Below the pieces are notes generated by a model, which worked only from the letters and a program-made list of their open reading frames with translations, made no database searches and was not told the DNA's origin. From the NCBI GenBank assembly GCA_029582265.1, contig CM055820.1, forward strand, positions 18,558,485-18,622,484: a DNA stretch of 64,000 nt, read 5' to 3'. Within the stretch, counting starts at the first letter, position 1. Every line of letters begins with the position of its first letter. Source of the DNA: Zoroaster sp. YZ-2022. Taxonomy: Eukaryota > Echinodermata > Asteroidea > Forcipulatida > Zoroasteridae. The translations under genes and the position numbers were made by a program. This document shows, piece after piece, positions 1 through 10,673 of this stretch.

Positions 1-3000
1 GTTGTCACTGATTTTACTCAGTGGCCGCCCGTTGACAATACATTCTGCTTCACAAAATAAAGTCTCAAGAATTTCATCAGTAAGTCTGACAGTCCTAGGG
101 AGGATAGCCATCATCACTCTCTTTATGACACCTATCATACGTTCCCAGACTCCCCCCATATGGGATGCAGTAGGGGGGTTGAAACGCCAAATCATGTTAT
201 ATTTTACTGCATACGCATCTATGAATTTACGGGAGAGTTCTTTCATACTGTTCCTTAGTTCTGCCTCGCCACCAACGAAGTTAGTGCCTTGATCAGAAAG
301 CACAACCTCCGGATGACCTCTACGCGAGGCAAAACGTCTGAAACCATTCAAAAATGAGTCAGTATCTAACGAGTCTAACTTTTCTACATGAACAGCTCTG
401 ATACTCAAGCAAGTGAACAAGCAACCATAACGCTTGATTTCGGATCTCCCATATTTAACATGAAAAGGCCCAAAGACGTCAATGCCTACATAGGTAAAGG
501 GGGGCTTATTAGCCTGTACACGCTCCCTAGGTAAATCTGCCATTAACTGCACACAAGGTTTAGCGTACAACCGTTTACAAGTGACGCACGCTTTGACTAC
601 CCTTTTGATCAAACGTCTTGCTCCAACCAACCAAAAGCGTCTTCTCACAAGGCCTAAAACCCATTCAACACCAACATGAGCCACACTGTGTACATCTCTA
701 ACGATGGCCTTGGCAATGACATGACTACCAGAGACAATGTATGGATATCTATTTTCTATGTCACCTTCCTTAAGCCTACCACCAACTCTAAGCAAACCTA
801 TGTCATCCACAAAAGGGTGAAGTGTACTAAGTGAGCTGGATAATTTTACGACTTTACCCTGCTGTAGCCTCTCTATCTCAGGAGCGAAATTCATGGATTG
901 GCTTTTTCTGATGAGAATGACTTCAGCGTGACGAACTTCTTCAACGGAGAGTCTTCCCATGGCCCCCTGGCCACGGAGAGATTTGCCAAAACGGATCCAC
1001 CAAGCTAAGGCCCTTTTCATCTTGTACCAGGATGAATAATGGAGCATTAATCTACAGAGGGGATCAGTAGGGACCTCATCTGACTTTGACTCTTTGGGAC
1101 GTTCCTGACCAGCGGCCGCATCGCACACCATCACAGACGTACCCTTGATCTCATGGTCATTGCTTGGCAAATTGAAAGATTCAAGTTCATGTGTCCCCCA
1201 GTCACATTTGTGTTTGCGCAGCTCGTCTGGACCATTCAACCACTTTTCCTTATCCCATTTACTGTAAGACATACCTCTGGTGATCATATCCGCCGGGTTG
1301 GCCCGAGACTCGATGTGAGACCACTGTTCGGGGAGACTAAATTCTCTGATGAGACTTACCCTATTGCCCACAAAGACATGAAACCTCCTGCTATCATTAC
1401 GAAGATATTTCAGAACAATCTCGGAGTCCGTCCAAAAATATGACCGATTGAAGTCGAGATCCAACTCTCGTTTCAACAGCGCATCAACCTTGACAGCCAA
1501 AACTGCGGCCTGCAGCTCTAGACGAGGAATGGTGCATAATTTCAAGGGAGCAACTCTACTCTTACTCAAGACAAGGCTTACATGAATCATACCCAACTGA
1601 TTTATACAACGAATGTAGCTGCAACATCCATATGCCTGAGTGCTCGCATCAGAAAAGTGATGAAGTTCAACTGCAGCATAATTGAACTCAAAAGGCTTTA
1701 TACAGCGTGGGATTCTAAGCTGGCTGACAGAACGCAACGAGTCCACCCATAGATTCCATTCTCTTTCAAGCGACGATGGCACCCTCTCATCCCATGACAA
1801 CTTGCAAGCCGTTGACTTCTGAAACAGCAACTTCCCGGTGAGCACCAGTGGACCCAACAGACCAAGAGGATCAAATATCGATGATACTGTGCTAAGCATT
1901 CTCCTTCTGGTGAGTAACCCATCTGCGATGCTTTCTACTTCGAAAAAGAACACATCAGGGGAGATCATCCACTTTATGCCCAATGCCTTGCTTGTAGATT
2001 GTGAACATAATTCACGTACCTCTTTGGCTCTACAATCGACAGAGACCTCGGACAGCAATTCCTCGTCGTTGACAACAAATTTGTTGAGATTGAAACCGCC
2101 TTCACTGAGGATCTTTGGCGTTTCAGTTGTGACAGTTTTGGCATCAGACCTGGAGGCAACTGAACTAAGGCAATCGTCCACATAAAATGAGTTATGTATC
2201 GTGTTCTTCACTAAAGGATCAACGCTTTGGGAATCGGCGACGGTACGCCGCAGGGCATACGCAGAGCTAGACGCACACCAAACCCCTCCAAACAAATGCG
2301 ACTTCATGCGGTAGTACGTCATCTGACCATTAGTGTACCAGAGGAATCTGAGGGCATCTCTATCTTTAACCGGTATTCTAACTTGATTATACATCGCCTC
2401 TATATCTGCTTGAATAGCTATACTGTGTTGTCGGAAACGCAACAGGACAGGTAGGAGCTTATTGATCATGTCAGGACCTTGCAAACAGTGTTCATTTATA
2501 GACTTCCCTCCAAACTTACTAGCACAATCGAAAACTACTCTAAGCTTTCCTGGTTTCTTATCCGACACTACAGCCTGATGTGGAAGGTACCAAGTCCTAT
2601 CAATGCCAAATACCTCATTTGCAGGGACCTCTTCAGCATACCCCTTTTCTCGTAGTTTGTCAATCTCTGCGTTGTACTTATCGTAGAGACCCTCCTTGAC
2701 GAGCTTTTTCTGCAATGTGTTTAACCTGGATTGTGCTACAACAAAATTGTTCGGGAGGGGTTCTGCCTTATCTCTCCAGGGGATAGGCAATTCATAGTGA
2801 CCATCAACTTTCTTACACTCTTCATCCCATAAAGAGATGACTCGTTTATCTTCATGAGACCAAGACGTCTGCTCTAAGCCTTCATTTTCAGTGTTCCATA
2901 GGCGAGAGACATCGTCAGTGACAGTTACATCCGAACATGACACAAAATTGGAAATTACTCTGCGATTTCGTGTGCTCATTGGAGATTGTCCATTAGCACA

Positions 3001-3515
3001 CCAGCCTAACAAAGTACGTACAGCGAAAGGCTGTCTAGGACTACCCCGTCTAACTTCTAAAGGCACAAGGGCCTCGGCATTATCCTGACCTAACAATAAA
3101 TCAACCACTACATTGTCATGATCATAAGCAGGCATGCTATCTATACCCTGAAAATGAGCATATGACGAAATGTCGATGGCCGCATTCTTTACTGGGATTT
3201 CATCAACTACATAAACTGCGGATAAATTGAGAGTTTCCCCCAACTCGGAGGAGATCGACAGATCAACGGCTTCAGATTTCTGATTGCTAGATCTATTCAA
3301 CGTGCTGAGCTGAACATCGTGTAATTTACCTACGATACGTAACTGTTGGACTAAGGCACGTGAGCAAAAAGAATTACTAGAACCACTATCTAGCAAGACG
3401 AATACTTTACGCTGACCATTGACTAGAACCCTAACGATGGGCATGTGTATCTCTTTATCGCTAAGGAAGCTAGCATTAGATACCTTGACATTAGTTGGAA
3501 CATCACAAGCCCCGT
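1..3515 (-). CDS. pol: BEL/Pao retrotransposon pol polyprotein, 3' end off the window
   Basis: Reading the minus strand from about 3510 down to base 1, one frame stays open for roughly 1,170 codons and runs off the window. In order it shows an aspartic protease motif LLDSGSS (about 3379-3402), the Pao-type reverse transcriptase with YVDD at 2173-2184, an RNase H region (HFSDAST), a zinc-binding integrase N-terminus ending CVTCKR, and an integrase core with GIDVFGPF and DQGTNFVGGE (near 270-294). This order and the YVDD box are typical of BEL/Pao LTR elements. Protease, reverse transcriptase and integrase copy and insert the element through virus-like particles. The frame is not continuous with gag: a one-base shift lies near 3515. 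The 3' LTR is outside the window, so completeness cannot be judged. Confidence 0.9.
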
Positions 3516-5261
3516 GAATATACTAGTATGCTTCTGTCCACATCCTGCTACCTTACATACTGAGCGTTTACCACAATCCTGTGTACTATGAGACGCAAGG
3601 AGGCAATTATGGCACAACTTACGTGTGACAACAACATTAAATCTCTCTTTAGGACTCATGCGTTTAAATTGTTCGCAATGCCATAGACGATGTCGTTGAC
3701 TACATAACACACATGGAGCTTCAGACTTAGCATAATATGACCTATCGTTAACAGCTTTGTTACCGGTACCTTTATCATCTGCCCGTCTACTGATCCCCGA
3801 ATTAGATTCAGACAACGACATGGAAAAACTGCTGGATGTTTTCTTTCGTTCGCCATCAACCTTGTCTGACCGCTTGGGGTACATACCACCATACACCGGA
3901 TCGTTCACCTCTGTGGCGATAATACCTGCAAATTTAACCAACTCCTTAAACACAGGGTAAGAGCCATTAGAGCGCTTTGACTTAAATACAAGCTTTTTCC
4001 ATCTCGTCTGAATATAACTCGGGAATCGGTTCACTATTTCAAGTATAACTGCCTGTGTATTGACTTCATGCAGTGTTTCTAACTGGCTAAGAACGAGGAA
4101 GGCATTTTGCATGTCATCGGCTAACTGGCGTATGTCCTGAGGGGACCTGACTGCCTTACCTAACTTGAGTTCTCGTATAAGACGTTCGGTTACCAGGTGG
4201 GCATTGCCGAAACGTTCCTTTAAAATTGAACATGCCTGAGTGTATCCGGTCTCACCACCTATTAACTGACAGCCCCTAATTGCCTCTTTGGCAGGACCTG
4301 CTGTGTACTACATTAATCGTGATAGTTTGAGGTCAGGATCATTACAAATCTTGTCAACATTAACTACAAAGGTCCTCATAAATTGATAAAAATGCAATGG
4401 GTTACCATGGTACACCTCTAACTCTACTTTCGGGAGATTAAGCAATCGCAAAAGCTCGTTACGTGACAAATCATCTGCCTTATCTGAATCGGAGGTTGCG
4501 GGGACTTCAGCCTTTACCTCGGGTTTACTTTTTTTTTTTTTTTTTTTTTTTTACGTCATCTTTAATGAGGGTAAACTCCGATCAGTGCACAGCACTGCTT
4601 TCCATGGAGGCCCTCAGTACCAATACAGCAATAACAACCAGATGTGGGATTTGTAAAGGAGGAATTATAATGTGCATAATCAAAGCGCCCACAATGAGAG
4701 AGCGCGGTGGCGCAATTTGCAGCCAAATCAACCAGAAACACCGGGACAAGCCTCTTTATTCTGGGTTCTTTTACGTGCATTACACAACACACGGGACCTA
4801 CGGCTTTACGTCCCATCCGAAGGACGAAGCAATTATGGTTAAGTACCTTGCTCAAGGATACAAGTGTCACGACCGGGACTCGAACCCACACCCTGCTGCT
4901 GGCAACACCAGAACTTGCGTTCGGTGCGCTAGACCGCTCGGCCACGACACTCCATAACTAAGTTCATACTAAGTTCTTTGACCAACTTTAAGACAGAAAT
5001 GTACTCCTTTTGTTTATCGGAGAAATACACATCACTTTCTTCTACATCCTCTTCTTCACTCAGCGTCTCATGAAATTCATTATGAGCAGATGTGAAGCCT
5101 TTAAACAACTCTTTAAGCTTAATTACATGATCGTTAATATTGTCCATATCTTCTTCGGCTACGAATTGTTTAATTAGGTTTATTCGTTTAGTTACCGCTC
5201 TCTTGGCAGAGGATCTAGCAGTCTTCAACGACGCCATGATTGGGTGACGGGGTGACGACAC
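3423..5261 (-). pseudogene. gag: BEL/Pao gag, broken by stop, frameshift and SINE
   Basis: The N-terminal part lies at 4954-5261. ATG candidates are at 5259-5261 and 5235-5237; the inner one begins MASLKTARSSAKR. It has an acidic helical stretch. The rest continues from 4528 down to about 3515 and ends in a zinc-knuckle array with CHNCLLASHSTQDC followed by CGQKH, characteristic of BEL/Pao gag. Three lesions are visible. A SINE sits at 4529-4953. An in-frame TAG is at 4308-4310. A one-base shift near 3515 throws the end of gag out of the pol frame, so the gag frame stops at 3423. Gag would package the element RNA; this copy cannot make a full product. Confidence 0.85.
4529..4953 (-). mobile_element. 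tRNA-headed SINE inserted in gag
   Basis: The right end, read on the minus strand, begins GGAGTGTCGTGGCCGAGCGG (box A) and has box B GGTTCGAGTCC, like a tRNA-Leu/Ser-type head. The left end is a run of 24 T (4529-4552), the poly-A tail of a minus-strand element. The central part (cacgggacctacggctttac, near 4790) is shared with the SINE at 7355-7609, but the 3' tail is different. It interrupts the gag frame. I could not define a target duplication. Confidence 0.8.
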
Positions 5262-6180
5262 TCCTTAGCCGGCACTTGAGAAGACGTCGGCGACTGCCAC
5301 GGAATGAGACAGAGACTATGGCGACGATTTGGGTAGCGATGACTTCTGGGGTCACAATTCTTTCTCTGAAGGAACAATTTTTCACTGTCGCTGTGTTGCT
5401 GACAAAATGACGAGTCGGGAGACTAAGCCGTGTAGTTTACCCGGTAATTTAATTTTATTACTCGGCGAAACGCAGGTGAACTATAGTTACAAATTTTAAA
5501 TAGATAAATACATTTAAATACAGAATTTACTCACAAATCAAATCGAAGGTTCAAAAAGGACAATTTAAAGAAATAAGCAACAAATGGTGACCGGAATGAT
5601 TTAAGGATTAAATGAATTAAGACTTGAACAATTCTCTGGGCTATCAATTCAAAAGTAAACAATGTTCTACAAATCATAGTTATTGACTCTACCAAATAAC
5701 ACTTACAAATTGTTACCGGGGAAAATCATTCAACACAGCGGAACAACGTAGAGAAGCCATGACTGATAAACTGAATTTACGGGGTTTACTGTGACGTACT
5801 GATTCAACAAAACTGTGGGGAAATACACACAAGAAATTTATACAATGAGAGCAAGTTATATTTAAATCTTACATAATTGAAGAAATATTCTACTTACAAG
5901 TTTGGCAACGGAAAATAACACGGGTTGACCACGGAAGATAAGGCGAACTGAACCCAATAAAACCATAAACGAAAATGACTTGAAATTCCCGCACCCAGGT
6001 ACGTGCAGATAGGGGCCGGCACACCCTATCTGCGATCCTAAAAGGCATTCCTAGGATGCCAGCACGGGATTGGCCGAGGATTACGTGAACTTTCACCTTA
6101 TGCAAAATAAATTGACGCATAAACGTACGGGAAACGTACAAAAGGCGAATAAAAAAAATACATCATCGGTGGGAGATGAC
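5262..6180 (-). other. Possible 5' leader/LTR of the BEL element
   Basis: No credible gene here. By position upstream of gag on the minus strand it should hold the leader, primer-binding site and 5' LTR, but with the 3' LTR outside the window I cannot mark LTR borders. Two small stems lie at about 6006-6060: GCAGATAGGG with CCCTATCTGC, and ATCCTA with TAGGAT. Confidence 0.3.
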
Positions 6181-6181
6181 A

Positions 6182-6417
<236 letters not shown>

Positions 6418-6558
6418 TTTATTTTTTTTTGGAAAGGAAAGGAAGATTAATCATTTGAGATTTTAACCAAGTAGTTGATAAACATTCACCAGGCTCAGTT
6501 AACTATAAACTCCAGGTAATGTTTTTTCTTTCTTGAATATGTCGGTTGAATTGAACTC

Positions 6559-7250
6559 TTATAAATCAAGAGGAATGGTTGACACACCGTCGCGGGCTAC
6601 CTTACGTTTGGGGTACAGGTAGGTGAATGCAGTTTTCTGCTGCTCGTAGGTGTACATGTTGTTATCATGCATGCGGAAACCTCTGTTTATACCACCATCC
6701 CCACGCCGAGTCTCCAACACTTGCATGTACTTCTTTTTCGTGATGTCGTTTGTTCGTTTGTTAAGTCCCTTGCAGCTGATCTTATCGGTGTTACCAAAGC
6801 AGTAATACGTCTTGCTGCAGAGGGCGATGATGCCGTCTCCCTCCCACTCAACCTTGAATAAGCCAGGGGTGCGTCGATCATAGGCTTTTTGCTCATCTGT
6901 AGCATCACGGGGAAACCAGAGATGTTTCTCCATCTGGTAAATTGCTTGCATTTCTGGTTTTACGATGTCGTCTAGTGTTTCCGCAGAGATGGCGAGGTAT
7001 GTCGAGTCAGTATCCATTTGACAAAGTTGGAAGTCTGACCGATCAATGAACTTCAACAAAAAGTCGAAGTAAAACTGCAGCATCCTCAACTTAGCGTATT
7101 GGCCTATACAAAAAATCCTATTTGCAGGGGTAGGTTTAGCCGGATGCTCTTCTTTGTCATGTCGACCTCGTACATGTCATCGCCGATCGTGTGAAGGGCG
7201 CGGAAGTGGAAGTCATTTACCAACCGTGAAGCCCCGGTGTCATCGCAAAC
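6559..7250 (-). pseudogene. C-terminal remnant of family B DNA polymerase (Polinton/adintovirus-like)
   Basis: Minus-strand frame 7089-6559 contains QMDTDSTYLAI (DTDS at 7003-7014), the family B polymerase catalytic motif C, followed by KTYYCFG and KISCKGLNKR and a natural-looking C-terminus. Upstream, 7104-7250 encodes LPLQIGFFV in another frame, which in such polymerases comes just before the LRMLQFYFDFL block, so one frameshift lies at about 7090-7104. Polymerases of this kind replicate large DNA transposons of the Maverick/Polinton type and related viruses. Exonuclease and N-terminal palm parts are missing, and no capsid, integrase or ATPase gene is visible. It is a dead fragment; the exact family is inferred from motif context only. 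Confidence 0.75.
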
Positions 7251-7271
7251 CGGCTCGGACGTTGCCGTGAC

Positions 7272-7340
7272 CGACGTCTTTTTCTGACGACTAAACGACG
7301 TCTTTTTCTGACGACTAAAAGTCGTCAGAAAAAGACGTCG
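7272..7340. repeat. Tandem 24-mer followed by perfect 21-bp inverted repeat
   Basis: A 24-bp unit beginning CGACGTCTTTTTCTGACGAC occurs twice in tandem (7272-7295, 7296-7319). Then 7320-7340 is the exact reverse complement of 7296-7316, giving a hairpin with 21-bp arms and an AAA loop. It lies just beyond the DNA polymerase remnant. Confidence 0.95.
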
Positions 7341-7354
7341 TGTGCCCACTGGGT

Positions 7355-7609
7355 AATAATAATAATAATAATAATGTGTGGACTTATATAGCGCACGTAT
7401 CCACCAACTAAGTGGTGCTCAAAGCGCATTCTTTTTTACGTGCATTACACAACACACGGGACCTACGGCTTTACGTCCCATCCGAAGGACGAAGCAATTA
7501 TGGTCAAGTACCTTGCTCAAGGACACAAGTGTCACGACCGGGGCTCGAACCCACACCCTGCTGCTGGCAACAACAGAACTTGAGTTCGGTGCGCTAGACC
7601 GCTCGGACA
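7355..7609 (-). mobile_element. tRNA-headed SINE with (ATT)n tail
   Basis: On the minus strand the element starts with a tRNA-like head (box B near 7540-7550 read as GGTTCGAGCCCC), continues through the conserved central part and ends in the tail GCGCTATATAAGTCCACAC followed by ATT repeats (7355-7374). The head and centre match the SINE in gag; the tail instead matches the SINEs at 20588 and 36768. Confidence 0.8.
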
Positions 7610-9465
7610 TGGTGGACTTTTCTTCAAAAACCTCCACAAGAACATGAAGATAAAGTCACATTTCACTCATTTGGCCCTCCTGTGCCAAAAGGATTTTTAC
7701 ACACACGTATAGCACATTAATAACAATTGTCTCTGTGATGCATATCCTCTCTTTTTCATGCCACAATTTATTTCTGTCTAAGGGGTGTGTATATTTAAGC
7801 AGCTGACAGGAGTTAATGAGTTATGACAGGTGTTGACGGTATTATGACTGTCCCAAACTTTCCATAGCAGAGTTTGCTATTTTTCATCAAACCAAACATC
7901 GGTACACAAATGATAATATCGGCAAGGACAGTCAAATTTTGCCAATCCGATGTTGTCCTGATATTGCCGAACATCGGCCAAACCCGATGTCCGATCCGAT
8001 CATCGGTTGAACCTTAACTCGACCTTGCATTATTAAAATACCGTTGATATTTTTACTTGAGGGTTCACCCAATGTTGGTTGTTATGCTTAAAGGATCACA
8101 GAAATTCAAACTGACGAATTGCTTGCAATAATTTTAGAATGTTGCTGAATGTTCAACAAGAGAAAAACTTTGTGTGTTTATTTTTTTGTGAGAAATAAGG
8201 ACACTGGAGGGAAAAACTTAAATAGTGTGCCCCCGCCCACAAGAAATCCCTCCATTTGAGCCGTGACGTTATCGAATGAATAAAGCTCTGCTTCTAACAC
8301 ACGTGATCTTATGGTACACGTATGTATGTGTGCACTATGTACATAGTACGTCCCGCTCCTTCGCATCTGTAAAAATACAAATTTACTTTGCCTAAAATCT
8401 AAAAACCTACCGCTGTTCGATGGCAGTTGGGAAATTCGAAATTAAATTATTTATCAGAAATTAAAATACCTATGACGGGTAAACTTTGAGCTTTTTAATA
8501 TAAGAGAAAACAAATACGGGAATTTCATGACCGTTCCAAACGTTGACGGAAAATATGGTCACACACAGAACGTAAACAAAACACACATTTCACGGATTAT
8601 TTTATACAGGCATATTAAATTATATTTAAAAACATGACAAGTCTCATGTTTGTCACTGATTACATGACTAACAATGATTGTTGTAAAGTAAAACTCCTGG
8701 TATTGCTGATTTCATTGCCCCTTTTGTATGATTTATTTTCACGGAATTTTCACCGCCATCTTGAATTCAACTTATATGGATGACGTAATGGCTTTGACGT
8801 TATTGGAGATATGAAAACTCGCTCGGACGAATGGGAATGAACTTTTTAACGCTGAGCGTATTATAGGGTTGAACGGCCGTGGAAACTATGCAATGGTAGC
8901 ACACCTGTTGTAAGACATCCTGAACACCAACAATTCTATAAGGAGCTACTCCACTAAGTAATCACTGACCCACGCTTTATTATCGTGATTTATTACCGTG
9001 ATTAAGTTTACCAGTAAACTTAATCACGGCGAATAACATCTTCCATAATAATTTTTATTTGATTTACAGCTATGATTTTGACTGCCCACATCCAATATAT
9101 TTAGCTTGCTTGATCTTAGGTTTTCATTAAGTCTCTCTTTTTGAATGAGAAATGAAGAGCCTTTCCCAAAATATAAAATAATGATATGACATAAGTTTTT
9201 GAAATTGGCAATCAGTTAATTCAGTTTGACAAAATGTGTATGTTTTCATAATCGTTATGTGGTTATACTAATGCTGGTCACTATAACAAAAATACATGTT
9301 TTAAATAAAAGGAAAACCAATCTTTGCGAGGCCTTGATATCGGGTTAAAAAATAGTTCTGACAGGCTGGTCATCTTAAAGTATCGTTAGCTTAGCTTGCT
9401 ATTTAAAATGAAAAGAAAAGTTCGTTTAATCCTGTTCAAATTTAAAGGGATACTATACTGATGAC
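7610..9465. other. Intergenic, no gene seen
   Basis: No supported coding region. Visible items are a cluster of CATCGG/CCGATG motifs (about 7897-8006), a YY1-like CCGCCATCTTGAA at about 8753-8765, and a perfect hairpin with 15-bp arms (8996-9010 and 9015-9029, loop CCAG). Confidence 0.6.
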
Positions 9466-9469
9466 ATGG

Positions 9470-9755
9470 AAGAAAGAGCTTTGGTGATTATCAGAATAAA
9501 CACAATTAACAATGTTCAATCTACAAGCTCACTTGATTTAGAGGTGATAAGTACCAATCATGCTGAGAAATATATCGTTCCCCTGAAATCTTGTAATAAA
9601 GAACATTGTGGAATACAATCCTATTTAATATGTGGCCTTCCAAGGCTATGTAAACAAGATCAGATTCAAGCGCATTTCTTTTGACAGCAGTATGCTTTTA
9701 GATAAAAGAAGATATGTCATTTTTCATTTTCTGATAATCACCAAAAGCTCTACCA
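9470..9755. repeat. Candidate MITE with imperfect inverted ends
   Basis: AGAGCTTTGGTGATTATCAG near 9475 is matched in reverse complement by CTGATAATCACCAAAAGCTC near 9731, with weaker similarity outside. No clean target duplication is seen, so the borders are approximate. Confidence 0.4.
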
Positions 9756-9879
9756 CAAGTCCTATTATTAAAAATGAATTGTTGAATTGTATACCATGAT
9801 CATTTATTTTTAAAGTCTTCTATAGAGATAATGTTCAATATAGCTTTTTGCCATGAATTTTCTTAACTTAAACATAAAT

Positions 9880-9960
9880 AAAATAAATAATAAGTTCTTA
9901 TAGAGCGCATTTCACAATAATGTCTCAATGCGTTTTACAATGAACGCTCCAACTGTTTTA
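9880..9960. repeat. SINE tail fragment
   Basis: The string aataagttcttatagagcgc followed by aatgtctcaatgcgttttac resembles the 3' domain of widespread metazoan SINEs and the tail of the SINEs in this window. No tRNA head is attached. Confidence 0.4.
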
Positions 9961-10264
9961 TACGATTATGCCAACTTTTACTGAAACCTCTGGTTTGTGA
10001 AAAAAATATTTCCAATGAATTTAACTATAACAGTGATGTGATTTATTTAATTAGTGACTTTCCCAATATTTGTTTTGGAGCATTTATTATTCTTTTTAAA
10101 GCAACATTGAAAACATTTATGTTGTAAATAAGGTCAAGATTATTTAATGAAATCTGTCAAAACTAGTGAAAAGATTTAAGAAAAAACAATATGAACCTTT
10201 TTGATAACGAAAATAAAATCTTGTTCAAGATCAAATGTATACGTTATCAAATTATGCCTGTATA

Positions 10265-10293
10265 TCATCATCATCAATCTGAGGATTCATCAC

Positions 10294-10326
<33 letters not shown>

Positions 10327-10339
10327 TATTATCATCACC

Positions 10340-10409
<70 letters not shown>

Positions 10410-10410
10410 C
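10265..10410. repeat. (CAT/CAC)n microsatellite
   Basis: Long run of CAT triplets interrupted by CAC and TAT. Poly-His and poly-Ser frames across it are not genes. Confidence 0.95.
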
Positions 10411-10533
10411 ATAGTTATTAACATTGTGTATGCTTATACAGAAAATCTATAAAAAAGTCAATGTTATTGTAATCGGTGTCTTTAAGCGTATAACTTTAAC
10501 TTTAACTGGGTGAGTTTTAAAAAGTCATCATTT

Positions 10534-10673
10534 TGTTTTTTACATACTGACGATTTGAATACGGACAGTGACGAAGAAGCGCGTAATTGGCATGTTTTTT
10601 ACATACTGACGAATAAGGCGCGTACAACGACGAACATGCTCAATCACTTTTGATGTTTTTTACATACTGACGA
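10534..10673. repeat. Three spaced copies of a 20-bp repeat
   Basis: tgttttttacatactgacga occurs exactly at 10534-10553, 10593-10612 and 10654-10673, that is every 59 to 61 bp. The spacers are less alike but share a GCGCGTA motif. Confidence 0.9.

Noticed and set aside
1838..2185. Plus-strand open stretches over 1-4000
   Set aside because: They lie opposite the BEL pol frame, which has clear motifs.
4860..4953. tRNA-Leu/Ser gene
   Set aside because: Same head occurs in several elements with poly-A or ATT tails; it is a SINE head.
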